A DNA stretch of 64,000 bases, from NCBI GenBank assembly GCA_000436035.1, contig FR893244.1:1-64000 (forward strand), written 5' to 3'. Each line of letters begins with the position of its first letter. Position 1 is the stretch's first letter. This stretch comes from Prevotella sp. CAG:732 (GTDB taxonomy: Bacteria; Bacteroidota; Bacteroidia; Bacteroidales; Bacteroidaceae). Made by a program: the position numbers and the translations under genes. The notes beneath the pieces were generated by a model, which did no database searches, had not been told where the DNA came from, and saw only the letters and a list, made by a program, of their open reading frames with translations. Below are positions 19,164-27,385 of this stretch, one piece after another.

Positions 19164-22100
19164 TTAAAAATTAACTTGAATACCTACAACCAATGAAGTG
19201 GTGATAGGATAAGCACTTGTTCCCATTTCTGGATCCCATCCCTTAGGGAAGTTGCTGATGCAGAACAAATCCGAACCACTCACATACAAGCGAGTACGGT
19301 CGATGCCCACACACTTGGTCCATTGCTTAGGGAGCGTATAACCCAAAGTCACATTCTTCAAACGGAAGTACCTTCCATTGAAGAGCCAATAACTAGAGGT
19401 AGCATAGTTGTTGTCTTTCGACACATTAGACAGGCGAGGATATTTTGCCTGTGCATTCTCTGCATCCGTATTGAAAGGACTCCAGTATTTTCCCTCGATA
19501 ATGGCTGGTACGTTACCATAGTTGTTTCTAAATGGCTGCACCATAGCAGATGACAGATAAGAGTTTTGCTTGCCTATACCTTGGAAAGCGATGCTCAAGT
19601 CGATACCCTTCCAGGAAGCATTCAGGTTGCCGCCATACTGATAACGAGGCAATGAGTTGCCGAGTGGTACTCTATCATACTCTGGGGAAATCTTACCATC
19701 TGGCACACCGTCTGGTCCACTGATGTCTCTGTATTTCAAGTCACCCACAGTCACAGTGCTACTGGTTCTAGCAGAATTGTTGACTTCCTCTTTTGTTTGG
19801 TAGATTCCGTCACAGATATAGCCATAATACTCATTAAACAGCACACCTGCACGCTTTACCTTTCCTCCTGATATAATATCAGAGTTGTTCAAGTAATCAA
19901 TCTTTGACAGATAGTCAGAGAAGTTGACACTAATACCATACTTGAAGTCGCCGATATGGTCTTGCCAGCTCACGTCAATGTCATAACCATGAGTTGACAT
20001 CTTACCAGCATTGGTATTTGGCTGGTTGTAACCCATCGTATATGGTATCTGGATAGCAAGCAACATATCTGTAGTCTTCTTCCAGTAATAGTCGAAGTTG
20101 ACATGCAAGCGATTGTTCAAGAAATTGGCATCAAATCCCAAGTCGGTACTGGTTGTTGTTTCCCAAGTGATGTCTTCAACTGCGAGAACCGCCGGACGAG
20201 CTGTAGAACCAGAAACCACGCTGCCATCTGCCATATAGAATAAGGTGCTGCCAAACGACATCAAAGCGATATAAGGGAAGTAGTTGCTACCGATGCGCTC
20301 GTTACCCAACTTACCCCATGAAGCACGCAACTTGAAGTATGAGAGCCAAGGCATATTTACCTTTTTCATAAACGGCTCTTCTGACACGACCCAACCTGCC
20401 GAGAACGAAGGGAATGTACCCCAACGATAATTCTTGGCAAAACGAGAGCTTCCATCACGGCGTACATTTGCCTGGAAGAGATAACGATTGGCGTAAGAAT
20501 AAAGCAAGCGACCAAAGAAAGAGTTAGAGGTGTATTCCGAACCAGTACCACTATTGGTTTGGAAATCCTCTGAACCGATATTCAAGTAAGGATAATTGGT
20601 CAACTCATACTGGTCACGAGCAGCAGACAAGGACTCTGACTTCATGTAATAGTTCTCAAAACCAGCCATCAATGTCAAGTCGTGCTTACCAAAAGTACGC
20701 ATATAGTTAGCCAGCAGCTGGCTTGTTACATGCCAGTTGTCATTACGTCCTTCCGAAAGTTTATTGGTAGCATAAAGAGAACCTGCATCCAAATAACCAC
20801 CGATGACATCAGGGTCATCTTGCAAGGTGTACCAACAAGCCAGCTTAAACTGCTTGCTCTTCTGATAGTTGATAAATGGAGAAATCACTGCAGAGAGACT
20901 CAGCCCCTTAATAGGCTTATAGGTTAAGGAGCCTTTACCTGCCAACTGGGTACTATGAGATACCGTGCTACCGCCATTCTTCAACAAGCCATAAGGATTG
21001 GCACCACTCTTACCTGAGGCGATACGTCCATCACTCCACATAGCAGGATAGATGGCAGGCATAAAGCGCATGGTCTCAAATGGATCGTATATCTGATTGC
21101 GACTCTTGGCATGGCGAATGCTGACATCCAAAGAAGCACTCAGTTTCTTGTTGATATTAAAGTCGTTGTTAGAACGGAACATATAGCGTTGGAAGCCACG
21201 ACCATCATACAGACCATCGACCTCATCATAGGTCAAGGTGGCTACCGACTTCACAGCCTTATTACCTCCAGAGACGGTCAAAGAGTGAGTCATACGTGGA
21301 GCACTGTTGTTCAGTATCAAACCTTGCCAATCGGTAATTGGATAATTATCAGGATCCGTCTGGTTATACTTCACCCAATTCTTGGTTTGGTCGGCGGTGT
21401 AAACCTGGAAGAAACCACCCGAAGGGTTGTCATTGTACTGCTTCTCATTATTCATCTCCAAATAACGAGTGACACCCACCATACTAGGTTGCTTAGTACG
21501 GATTTCCCAACCAAACTCTGCGTTATATTTCAAGTCTATCTTTCCCGTATCATTACCACGCTTGGTAGTCACCAAGATGACACCAGCGGCGGCCTTGGAA
21601 CCATAGATACTAGCAGCGGCAGCATCCTTCAATACAGAGATGCTCTCCACATCATTGGCATTCACATAGTCAAGCGAACTTTCCACGCCATCCACGATGA
21701 CCAATGGACTAGACTCACCAATAGTGGTGATACCACGCACACGGATGCTGCTGGCACCTGAGCCAGGAGCAGAAGAGTTACGAGATACCGTGACACCAGA
21801 AAGAGTACCTTGCAAGGCATTGGAAAGCATGGTGGTACGCTTGTTGACCAACTCATCTCCCTTGACGGCAGCTACGGCACCTGTCAAATCCTTCTTCTTC
21901 ACTGTACCATAACCAATAACGACCAACTCATCCAAACTATTGGAGTTTTCCTGCATCTCGATGTCATAAGAACTCTTCGAGCCACTCACCTTGACGGTTT
22001 GGTCATTGAAGCCGATATAGCTAACCACAAGTTCTGCACCAGCAGGAACATCCAACTCGAAGTTACCATCTATATCGGTGACGGCAGCAATGTTGGTGCC

Positions 22101-22571
22101 CTTTACTTTAACAGTAGCTCCAATCAATGGTTCATCCTGATTGTCGCCAACCTTACCCTTAATTTTTTTGCCAGTTTTTTTACCGCTCTGAAACGAAGGC
22201 TGAACAGACTTTTTCTCACCCAAGGAAATCGTCACCTGACGATTCTTGACTTGGTATTTAAAACCGATCTGCGAACAAACGTCAGACAAGACTTGTTCCA
22301 CAGACTTTCCTTTTGTTTGAATGTTGACTTTCTTCGACAAAAGGTTTTTCACTTTCTGGTCATAGACAAACACATATTTGCTATGACGCTCAATGTAATC
22401 AAAAACTTGCTTCACTGTAGAGTCATCTGCCTTTAAAAGCATTGCCCCCCCAGTTTCGGTCATCGTGACAGAAGCAGCTTGTAACGACATAACAGGAAAT
22501 GACAGCAAACCTGCCAAGCATAGCATTTTCATGCCACCACTTGTTCTTCCAACAATTGATGTTAGGTTCAT
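19164..22571 (-). CDS. SusC-type TonB-dependent transporter with STN signalling domain
   Basis: An 1135-residue outer-membrane transporter that imports oligosaccharides with TonB energy. After the signal peptide (1-33) comes an STN domain (about 50-115), then a carboxypeptidase-like regulatory domain (about 137-207), the TonB box region LDELVVIGYG (213-222), the plug (about 225-340) and the 22-strand beta-barrel ending in an aromatic C-terminus (VGIQVNF). The STN domain is the part that contacts a FecR-like anti-sigma factor, and such a gene with its ECF sigma factor lies just upstream (24191-25652). So this SusC should report substrate binding as well as transport it. Confidence 0.95.
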   Translation of the reverse strand: MNLTSIVGRTSGGMKMLCLAGLLSFPVMSLQAASVTMTETGGAMLLKADDSTVKQVFDYIERHSKYVFVYDQKVKNLLSKKVNIQTKGKSVEQVLSDVCSQIGFKYQVKNRQVTISLGEKKSVQPSFQSGKKTGKKIKGKVGDNQDEPLIGATVKVKGTNIAAVTDIDGNFELDVPAGAELVVSYIGFNDQTVKVSGSKSSYDIEMQENSNSLDELVVIGYGTVKKKDLTGAVAAVKGDELVNKRTTMLSNALQGTLSGVTVSRNSSAPGSGASSIRVRGITTIGESSPLVIVDGVESSLDYVNANDVESISVLKDAAAASIYGSKAAAGVILVTTKRGNDTGKIDLKYNAEFGWEIRTKQPSMVGVTRYLEMNNEKQYNDNPSGGFFQVYTADQTKNWVKYNQTDPDNYPITDWQGLILNNSAPRMTHSLTVSGGNKAVKSVATLTYDEVDGLYDGRGFQRYMFRSNNDFNINKKLSASLDVSIRHAKSRNQIYDPFETMRFMPAIYPAMWSDGRIASGKSGANPYGLLKNGGSTVSHSTQLAGKGSLTYKPIKGLSLSAVISPFINYQKSKQFKLACWYTLQDDPDVIGGYLDAGSLYATNKLSEGRNDNWHVTSQLLANYMRTFGKHDLTLMAGFENYYMKSESLSAARDQYELTNYPYLNIGSEDFQTNSGTGSEYTSNSFFGRLLYSYANRYLFQANVRRDGSSRFAKNYRWGTFPSFSAGWVVSEEPFMKKVNMPWLSYFKLRASWGKLGNERIGSNYFPYIALMSFGSTLFYMADGSVVSGSTARPAVLAVEDITWETTTSTDLGFDANFLNNRLHVNFDYYWKKTTDMLLAIQIPYTMGYNQPNTNAGKMSTHGYDIDVSWQDHIGDFKYGISVNFSDYLSKIDYLNNSDIISGGKVKRAGVLFNEYYGYICDGIYQTKEEVNNSARTSSTVTVGDLKYRDISGPDGVPDGKISPEYDRVPLGNSLPRYQYGGNLNASWKGIDLSIAFQGIGKQNSYLSSAMVQPFRNNYGNVPAIIEGKYWSPFNTDAENAQAKYPRLSNVSKDNNYATSSYWLFNGRYFRLKNVTLGYTLPKQWTKCVGIDRTRLYVSGSDLFCISNFPKGWDPEMGTSAYPITTSLVVGIQVNF

Positions 22572-22598
22572 AAGCTATTAATTTATAGTTGTTAGTTT

Positions 22599-24116
22599 TT
22601 ATTTGATTTTCAATGTTCCTAGCTGAAGCCAGCCTTGCTTTTGATGTATCTTATCGATAGCCATCACAATGCCTGGTTCATTCTGCTTTGTGGTATCCAC
22701 CAAAGCCACTCGCCAAGTATATGTTCCCTTTGGAATCCCTTGCAAACAAAGGGTTGACGTATATTCCCCATCATTTCCCTTAATCCACTTGGAGAGGTCG
22801 GAATCCTCTATGACAAACTTCTTGACAACCTGTCCATCTCCCTTTGCCAAAGAGAAGCAAACCTTATATTTCTGATTCCACTGAGGAATGTTGGTAGGGC
22901 AATACCCCCACCCCAAGTTTCTCCAGCGATGGCGAATACTGATCATGCCATCTTTGCTGGCTTTGTCTGGCGCAACCACTTCTACAGGATAGAGGCGATA
23001 GCCACCTTCCCTCGTAAAACGCTTCACCAAGTCAAAGCACTTTCCAAACCAGGAGCGAGTCTCATCATTGATGCGCAAGTCCATCATATTGACATGCGTC
23101 TCCCCAGCAATTTCATACTCCCCCATTCTTACATCCTCGGAGTGACCTTCACGATATTTTCCGCAGGGGTCTATCCAATAACGATGGTGGGCCTTGGTGA
23201 TCCACCCACCTTCAAAAACGATGGGACGGCGAAAGAACCATTCCTTGGCAAAGTCCTTTTCCCAATCCATATAATACCCTGTCATTCCAAATGCGTCATG
23301 GCGAATGCTATACCCTTTCGCTATCGCCTCTTCGAGCATTTGCTTGCTTTGAAGATTTGGAGCTGCCCAACTCAATGTATCACCCACCAATCGATGGTAA
23401 TTGATCATGAGTGGTACCTTCTTAAATGTGCGACTATACAAGTCGGTTATCCAACTGAAAACTTTCTGCTTGTTATTGTAATCTTGATACCTTACCGCAT
23501 GCGATTCTCCCCATTTGCCCAATCCATAAGCATCGATGAAATCCACCTTGTCTGAATCATCGAAGTAATTGGCGAATGCTTGTATAAACTTTCCGTACTT
23601 TTCCTGGAAGACAGGATCGTCAGGATAGGGAGACCATATCTTAGGATTGTTAGGATCTTGGAACCCCTTCGCCCCAGCCTCCTTGACATAGAGAGGTGTA
23701 TTTTGTCCTTGGTCGCGGCTATCTATCACGATACGAAATGCCAGACGCAAGTTACGACTTCTCACGCTCTGCAAGAGTTTGCTGATACGAGAATTCTTGT
23801 CTAGCCATACATATTTTCCTTCCTCAGGCTCCAAGGAGCTCCAGCTAGTTCGCAAATAGCAAGTACTTGCATAATCTGAAACCTTGACCGTTTTACCATT
23901 GCCGATAGGCATGGCATCGTAGCTTTCTTGCGACCAAAAGTGATCATCCCAATTTCTTCCCAAGTACATCACCCAACCAGTGAGTGGATTTTTCAGCACA
24001 CTAACTGTATCGGGAGAAAAGCTATAAGTTTTTTCTTTTGCCGATAGTGACTGAGCCACCAAAAGCATACCTGTGAATGCTATAGATTGCAAAAGTTCAT
24101 TAATTTTCATACTCAA
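22599..24116 (-). CDS. DUF4874/DUF4832 secreted protein, predicted TIM-barrel glycosidase
   Basis: A 505-residue secreted protein (signal peptide ending SLSA, about residue 26), paralogous along its whole length to the lipoprotein at 14098-15741. Shared features are RTSWSSLEPEEG (89-100), IWSPYPDDPVFQEKYGKF, GLGKWGESH with Glu204, RHDAFGM, FEGGW with Glu302 and LGWGYCPTNIPQWNQKYKV. The two Glu residues and the preceding 'W..LEPEEG.Y.W' element resemble clan GH-A (GH42/GH35-like) enzymes. Unlike its paralogue it lacks a lipobox and is probably periplasmic. It is the first gene after the regulators, separated from fecR by a 74 bp gap that could hold the ECF-dependent promoter. Confidence 0.75.
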   Translation of the reverse strand: MSMKINELLQSIAFTGMLLVAQSLSAKEKTYSFSPDTVSVLKNPLTGWVMYLGRNWDDHFWSQESYDAMPIGNGKTVKVSDYASTCYLRTSWSSLEPEEGKYVWLDKNSRISKLLQSVRSRNLRLAFRIVIDSRDQGQNTPLYVKEAGAKGFQDPNNPKIWSPYPDDPVFQEKYGKFIQAFANYFDDSDKVDFIDAYGLGKWGESHAVRYQDYNNKQKVFSWITDLYSRTFKKVPLMINYHRLVGDTLSWAAPNLQSKQMLEEAIAKGYSIRHDAFGMTGYYMDWEKDFAKEWFFRRPIVFEGGWITKAHHRYWIDPCGKYREGHSEDVRMGEYEIAGETHVNMMDLRINDETRSWFGKCFDLVKRFTREGGYRLYPVEVVAPDKASKDGMISIRHRWRNLGWGYCPTNIPQWNQKYKVCFSLAKGDGQVVKKFVIEDSDLSKWIKGNDGEYTSTLCLQGIPKGTYTWRVALVDTTKQNEPGIVMAIDKIHQKQGWLQLGTLKIK

Positions 24117-24190
24117 ATTAAGTTTTAAATGATATAAAGTCTCCTTACCCAGCTAAGGGTAGAAGTTTAGTAAACAAAAGTTAACGATTA

Positions 24191-25117
24191 TCAATTAGAC
24201 ATGATGTGTATCTCATCCCCACGCTGGACGATCTTCAACTTCCCCAAACCGCTGATAGTTTTCAAGACATCGATGACGGAATCTTGAAGTACCAGTTTGC
24301 CATAGAGAGGAGTCTGAGCGGTATTGTCGCAGACAATTTTCACACCATAATGGCGACTCAGCATCTTGGCTATATCCTGGATATTCTCGCCCTGCAAACA
24401 GATGATACCATTCATCCAACTGGTATAATCCAGTGCATCCACCTTCTGCTTGGATACGAAGGAGCCATCCTTGATATCTACTTTCTCGGAAGGCTTCATC
24501 ATCACCTTATCATTGTTGGCTGTAGTGATTTCCACAGAACCTTGTGCCAAGACCACACTCGCCTCACTATCATCATAGTTAGAAACATTGAATCGAGTAC
24601 CCAATACTCGTATCTTAAACTTTCCGCTATTGACCACAAATGGGTGCTCCGCATCATGGGCTACCTCTAAGTAAGCTTCACCTTTGACCGATATTTCTCG
24701 TTGGTCAGCTCGCTGGAAGCACTTGGGATAAGACAACTCGGTACGTGAATTGGCGACCAACTTGGTACCATCAGACAGCAAGATGGTCATCTTCTCTCCC
24801 ACTGGCACCGTGACATGTTGCATCTCTACAGCAGGTTGACTCTGAGAGAACAGAGCCTCATCACCCGTACCTCCCTTCATCGCCCAAACACTAGCAACGA
24901 CGATTGCCACCAATGAACAAGCCGCAACAGAAAGAATAGTCAGCAAGCGGCGGCGCTGGCGACGTTGTTCGTTGCGAATCTTCATAAATGTCTTTTGTTT
25001 GATAGCGTTTGAATCCATATCTTTAGGAGTTGCATGTTCCACAAAAGCCTTCAACTTGAGGTCTTCCACAGAATCACCATATTTATATTCATTAATATTA
25101 TTTTCCATCTTAACCAT
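24191..25117 (-). CDS. FecR-type anti-sigma factor
   Basis: A 308-residue inner-membrane protein: a cytoplasmic N-terminus (1-57, basic RRQRRR before the membrane), one transmembrane segment (about 59-81), a periplasmic FecR domain (about 103-197, with VPVGEKMTILLSDGTKL and GEAYLEVAHD) and a C-terminal DUF4974-like domain (about 240-305). It should hold the adjacent ECF sigma factor until the SusC STN domain signals. The ATG at 25117 overlaps the sigma gene by 8 bp; an in-frame ATG at 25108, just after the sigma stop, is an equally good start. Confidence 0.92.
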   Translation of the reverse strand: MVKMENNINEYKYGDSVEDLKLKAFVEHATPKDMDSNAIKQKTFMKIRNEQRRQRRRLLTILSVAACSLVAIVVASVWAMKGGTGDEALFSQSQPAVEMQHVTVPVGEKMTILLSDGTKLVANSRTELSYPKCFQRADQREISVKGEAYLEVAHDAEHPFVVNSGKFKIRVLGTRFNVSNYDDSEASVVLAQGSVEITTANNDKVMMKPSEKVDIKDGSFVSKQKVDALDYTSWMNGIICLQGENIQDIAKMLSRHYGVKIVCDNTAQTPLYGKLVLQDSVIDVLKTISGLGKLKIVQRGDEIHIMSN

Positions 25118-25652
25118 GTTTGAGTTTTTTCTTCAATGCTGCCATAGCAAAACCTATGTGATAATTCACCGTTGGCAAGGAGATGCTCAGCATGTCAGCA
25201 ATTTGCATATAAGGAAGTCCCTCTATCTTTGCCAGGAAGAAAACGTGTTTGCACTTGGGCGGCAAGCCTTCGATGGCTTCGTTAAGCGACTGCGTTTCTT
25301 CTACTGAAATCAGCTTGTCAACAGGTGTCTCCGTGACAGGGAAACCGAATTGGGTCAAATCATCCATAGACACATCATTGCTCCTCTTTTTCTCTTTCCT
25401 TAGATAAGAGATCGACTTGCGATAAGTCAATGTATTGAGCCAAGCTTTGATATTCTCAATCCCTGCTAGTTTCTTTCTATTTTTCCATGTCTCAAAGAAT
25501 ACGTCACTGACGATTTCCTCTGCCATTTCCTTGTTACACAATATGCCATATGAATGGTAATAGAGACCATCCATATATCTGTTCATAAAGCTGTTAAAGG
25601 CAAGCTCATTTCCTTGAGCTATCAGTAACAATTCTCTTTCCAGATCTTCCAT
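25110..25652 (-). CDS. ECF RNA polymerase sigma factor, FecI/RpoE-like (Bacteroidota PUL type)
   Basis: A 180-residue sigma-70 family protein. Region 2 lies at about 15-85 (YHSYGILCNKEMAEEIVSDVFFETWKN) in the usual place and region 4 at about 120-175, ending in the helix-turn-helix IADMLSISLPTVNYHI. It should direct transcription of the PUL downstream when released by the FecR-like partner. The gene has its own TAACTTTGC promoter (25712-25740). Confidence 0.93.
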   Translation of the reverse strand: MEDLERELLLIAQGNELAFNSFMNRYMDGLYYHSYGILCNKEMAEEIVSDVFFETWKNRKKLAGIENIKAWLNTLTYRKSISYLRKEKKRSNDVSMDDLTQFGFPVTETPVDKLISVEETQSLNEAIEGLPPKCKHVFFLAKIEGLPYMQIADMLSISLPTVNYHIGFAMAALKKKLKHG

Positions 25653-25711
25653 TGCTAGCTATTATAGGTTTTATTTCGGAACATTCCTCATGCCCTTCTA
25701 CCAATAGTGAC

Positions 25712-25740
25712 GCAAAGTTATAAAAAATCTATAAGTCAAA
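25712..25740 (-). promoter_or_regulatory. Promoter of the ECF sigma/anti-sigma operon
   Basis: On the minus strand the -7 box TAACTTTGC lies at 25712-25720, preceded by TTTG at 25737-25740 in a T-rich stretch. The 16 bp spacing is shorter than usual, so the -33 element is less certain than the -7 box. Confidence 0.55.
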
Positions 25741-25775
25741 AAAGGAAAAAATTATCTTTTGTCTTTTTAACATCG

Positions 25776-27155
25776 TTATTTTGCCATCATGTAGCCATGT
25801 CGTGTCAGAAATGTATCTATAAGAGATAACAGCCTGTCATAATCGGTTGTAAGCGGCTTGCGATAATAAAAGATGGGATGATGCCGCCCTTCAAATGGAT
25901 GAAACTCACACTCATTACCGAGCTGGCGTACCTTGCTCACATATTCTTCCGCCAATTCTATTTTCGTAAACTCATCTTTTGTTCCCATACACAACAACAT
26001 GGGAGGCATTTGAGCACGAGCACACGTCATAGGCTTTACCAATGGAGGGTACTCCAACAACAACAGATTGGGTATCGACATGCTATCCCTCCCCTCTGGA
26101 TCTTGGCTTGCCAACAAGGTTGCCATACAAGCACCTGCCGACGCACCTCCACAGCAAATCTTGCCTGAAGACACGCCCAACTCTTCGGCATGACCTCTCA
26201 GCCACTCGATGGCATCTCTTGCATCCTCCAAAGCATCCTCCTGGGAAGAATGATAGAGGTAAGAAATACGATAGTCGAATGAGACTGCCAACAAGCCTTT
26301 CTCTGCTAGATGTGCTGACTCCTTGTAGAACTGGAGTGGAGAACCATATTTCCAGCCACCTGCGAAAAACCATGCCACAGCCGACCGAGCCAAGTTTTTC
26401 TTGGGTCGAAAGACATGGGCGTAAAGGCTATCGCCAGATGGCAACACCTTATAAGGCATCAACTCTACCGAATAAGAATGTGGAGGCGTTTGGAGAAGCT
26501 TTCGCAAGGAGTCGAACCACACCTGAGCCATCTGCTCACGCCCCTTCTGGTTAGGGTGTACCTTGTCCTGTATCGTCATCGTCTTCCAGTCGAAGCCCTT
26601 GCTTTGGTTCACGAGTACCACTTGCTTGGAATGCATGGACTTCACCATCTTGGCTATCTCCTTATTCAAATCAGGTATATAGGAATACTTCGGCAACTTT
26701 CCGCTTTCCACCACTTGCGCCATCAAGACATGAGCCTTAGGGTTGATTTGCAAAATGGAGGCGATGACCTTGCGATAAGCTGCTATCATCCCCTTGACAG
26801 GCTTTTCTTCCACAAAATGATTATGACCGGCATGGAGCAGAACAAAGTCGGCAGGATATTTGCGATAGATGCTATCTATCCTTTCTGCCAGAAACTCTAT
26901 GTTTTTGCCACTAAAACCACAATGCGCCAGCTTGCCAATTCGGCACTCACTTTCTCGAGGACCTATCATGTCAAAATCATATCCTGCCGCGAACAAACGT
27001 TCCCAAAGCGGATAAAGATAAGACGAAAAAGAACTTCCGCCCTCCGTGATAGAATCACCTAGCCCCATCAACGTAAATCGTTTCTGTTGCCCCATAACCA
27101 AGGCAGTTGTGCCCATCAAGAACACAACTGCCATCATCAACCTTTTTACAAACAT
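25776..27155 (-). CDS. Two-domain esterase: SGNH hydrolase fused to an alpha/beta hydrolase
   Basis: A 459-residue secreted protein (signal peptide 1-22). The first half (about 27-220) is an SGNH/GDSL esterase with block I GLGDSITEGG (Ser35), an HAGHNH block III and the DKVH dyad (Asp197, His200). The second half (about 232-455) is an alpha/beta hydrolase with oxyanion-type FAGGWKYGS, nucleophile elbow GGASAG (Ser339), Asp394 in GTKDE and His425 or His426. Both catalytic sets look complete. Double esterases of this kind remove acetyl, feruloyl or other acyl groups from plant glycans. It lies directly upstream of the sigma operon in the same orientation, but that operon has its own promoter. 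Confidence 0.88.
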   Translation of the reverse strand: MFVKRLMMAVVFLMGTTALVMGQQKRFTLMGLGDSITEGGSSFSSYLYPLWERLFAAGYDFDMIGPRESECRIGKLAHCGFSGKNIEFLAERIDSIYRKYPADFVLLHAGHNHFVEEKPVKGMIAAYRKVIASILQINPKAHVLMAQVVESGKLPKYSYIPDLNKEIAKMVKSMHSKQVVLVNQSKGFDWKTMTIQDKVHPNQKGREQMAQVWFDSLRKLLQTPPHSYSVELMPYKVLPSGDSLYAHVFRPKKNLARSAVAWFFAGGWKYGSPLQFYKESAHLAEKGLLAVSFDYRISYLYHSSQEDALEDARDAIEWLRGHAEELGVSSGKICCGGASAGACMATLLASQDPEGRDSMSIPNLLLLEYPPLVKPMTCARAQMPPMLLCMGTKDEFTKIELAEEYVSKVRQLGNECEFHPFEGRHHPIFYYRKPLTTDYDRLLSLIDTFLTRHGYMMAK

Positions 27156-27172
27156 ATTTTCAACCTAAATAA

Positions 27173-27379
27173 TCATTTGATCCCCCAAGCATAACTTGTC
27201 GAGTCATTCTCCTCCTCTTCATCATCCCAGTCATCCATAAGTCTTGGGAATGAGGGCTTAGCCAACTGTTTCGCATCACTCACCTGGTCATACAATCCAG
27301 GCGAACCTGCCAACAAGGCTGAATCCTGTGCCATCACCTGAACGACACACGAAGAAGATTCATATTGTACCTTTCCCAT
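27173..27379 (-). CDS. Short 'LLAGS' peptide of the Prevotella type, function unknown
   Basis: A 68-residue protein starting 6 bp after the stop of the beta-helix gene. It has a variable N-terminus, the central phrase ALLAGSPG (about 21-28) and a very acidic tail (DDWDDEEEEN). I recognise the pattern 'MKK..Y..P...V......LLAGS' from many short proteins annotated as hypothetical in Prevotella/Segatella genomes, usually next to surface or secreted protein genes. No signal peptide or transmembrane helix is visible. The function is unknown; the position suggests co-expression with the beta-helix protein. Confidence 0.65.
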   Translation of the reverse strand: MGKVQYESSSCVVQVMAQDSALLAGSPGLYDQVSDAKQLAKPSFPRLMDDWDDEEEENDSTSYAWGIK

Positions 27380-27385
27380 AGCCTA

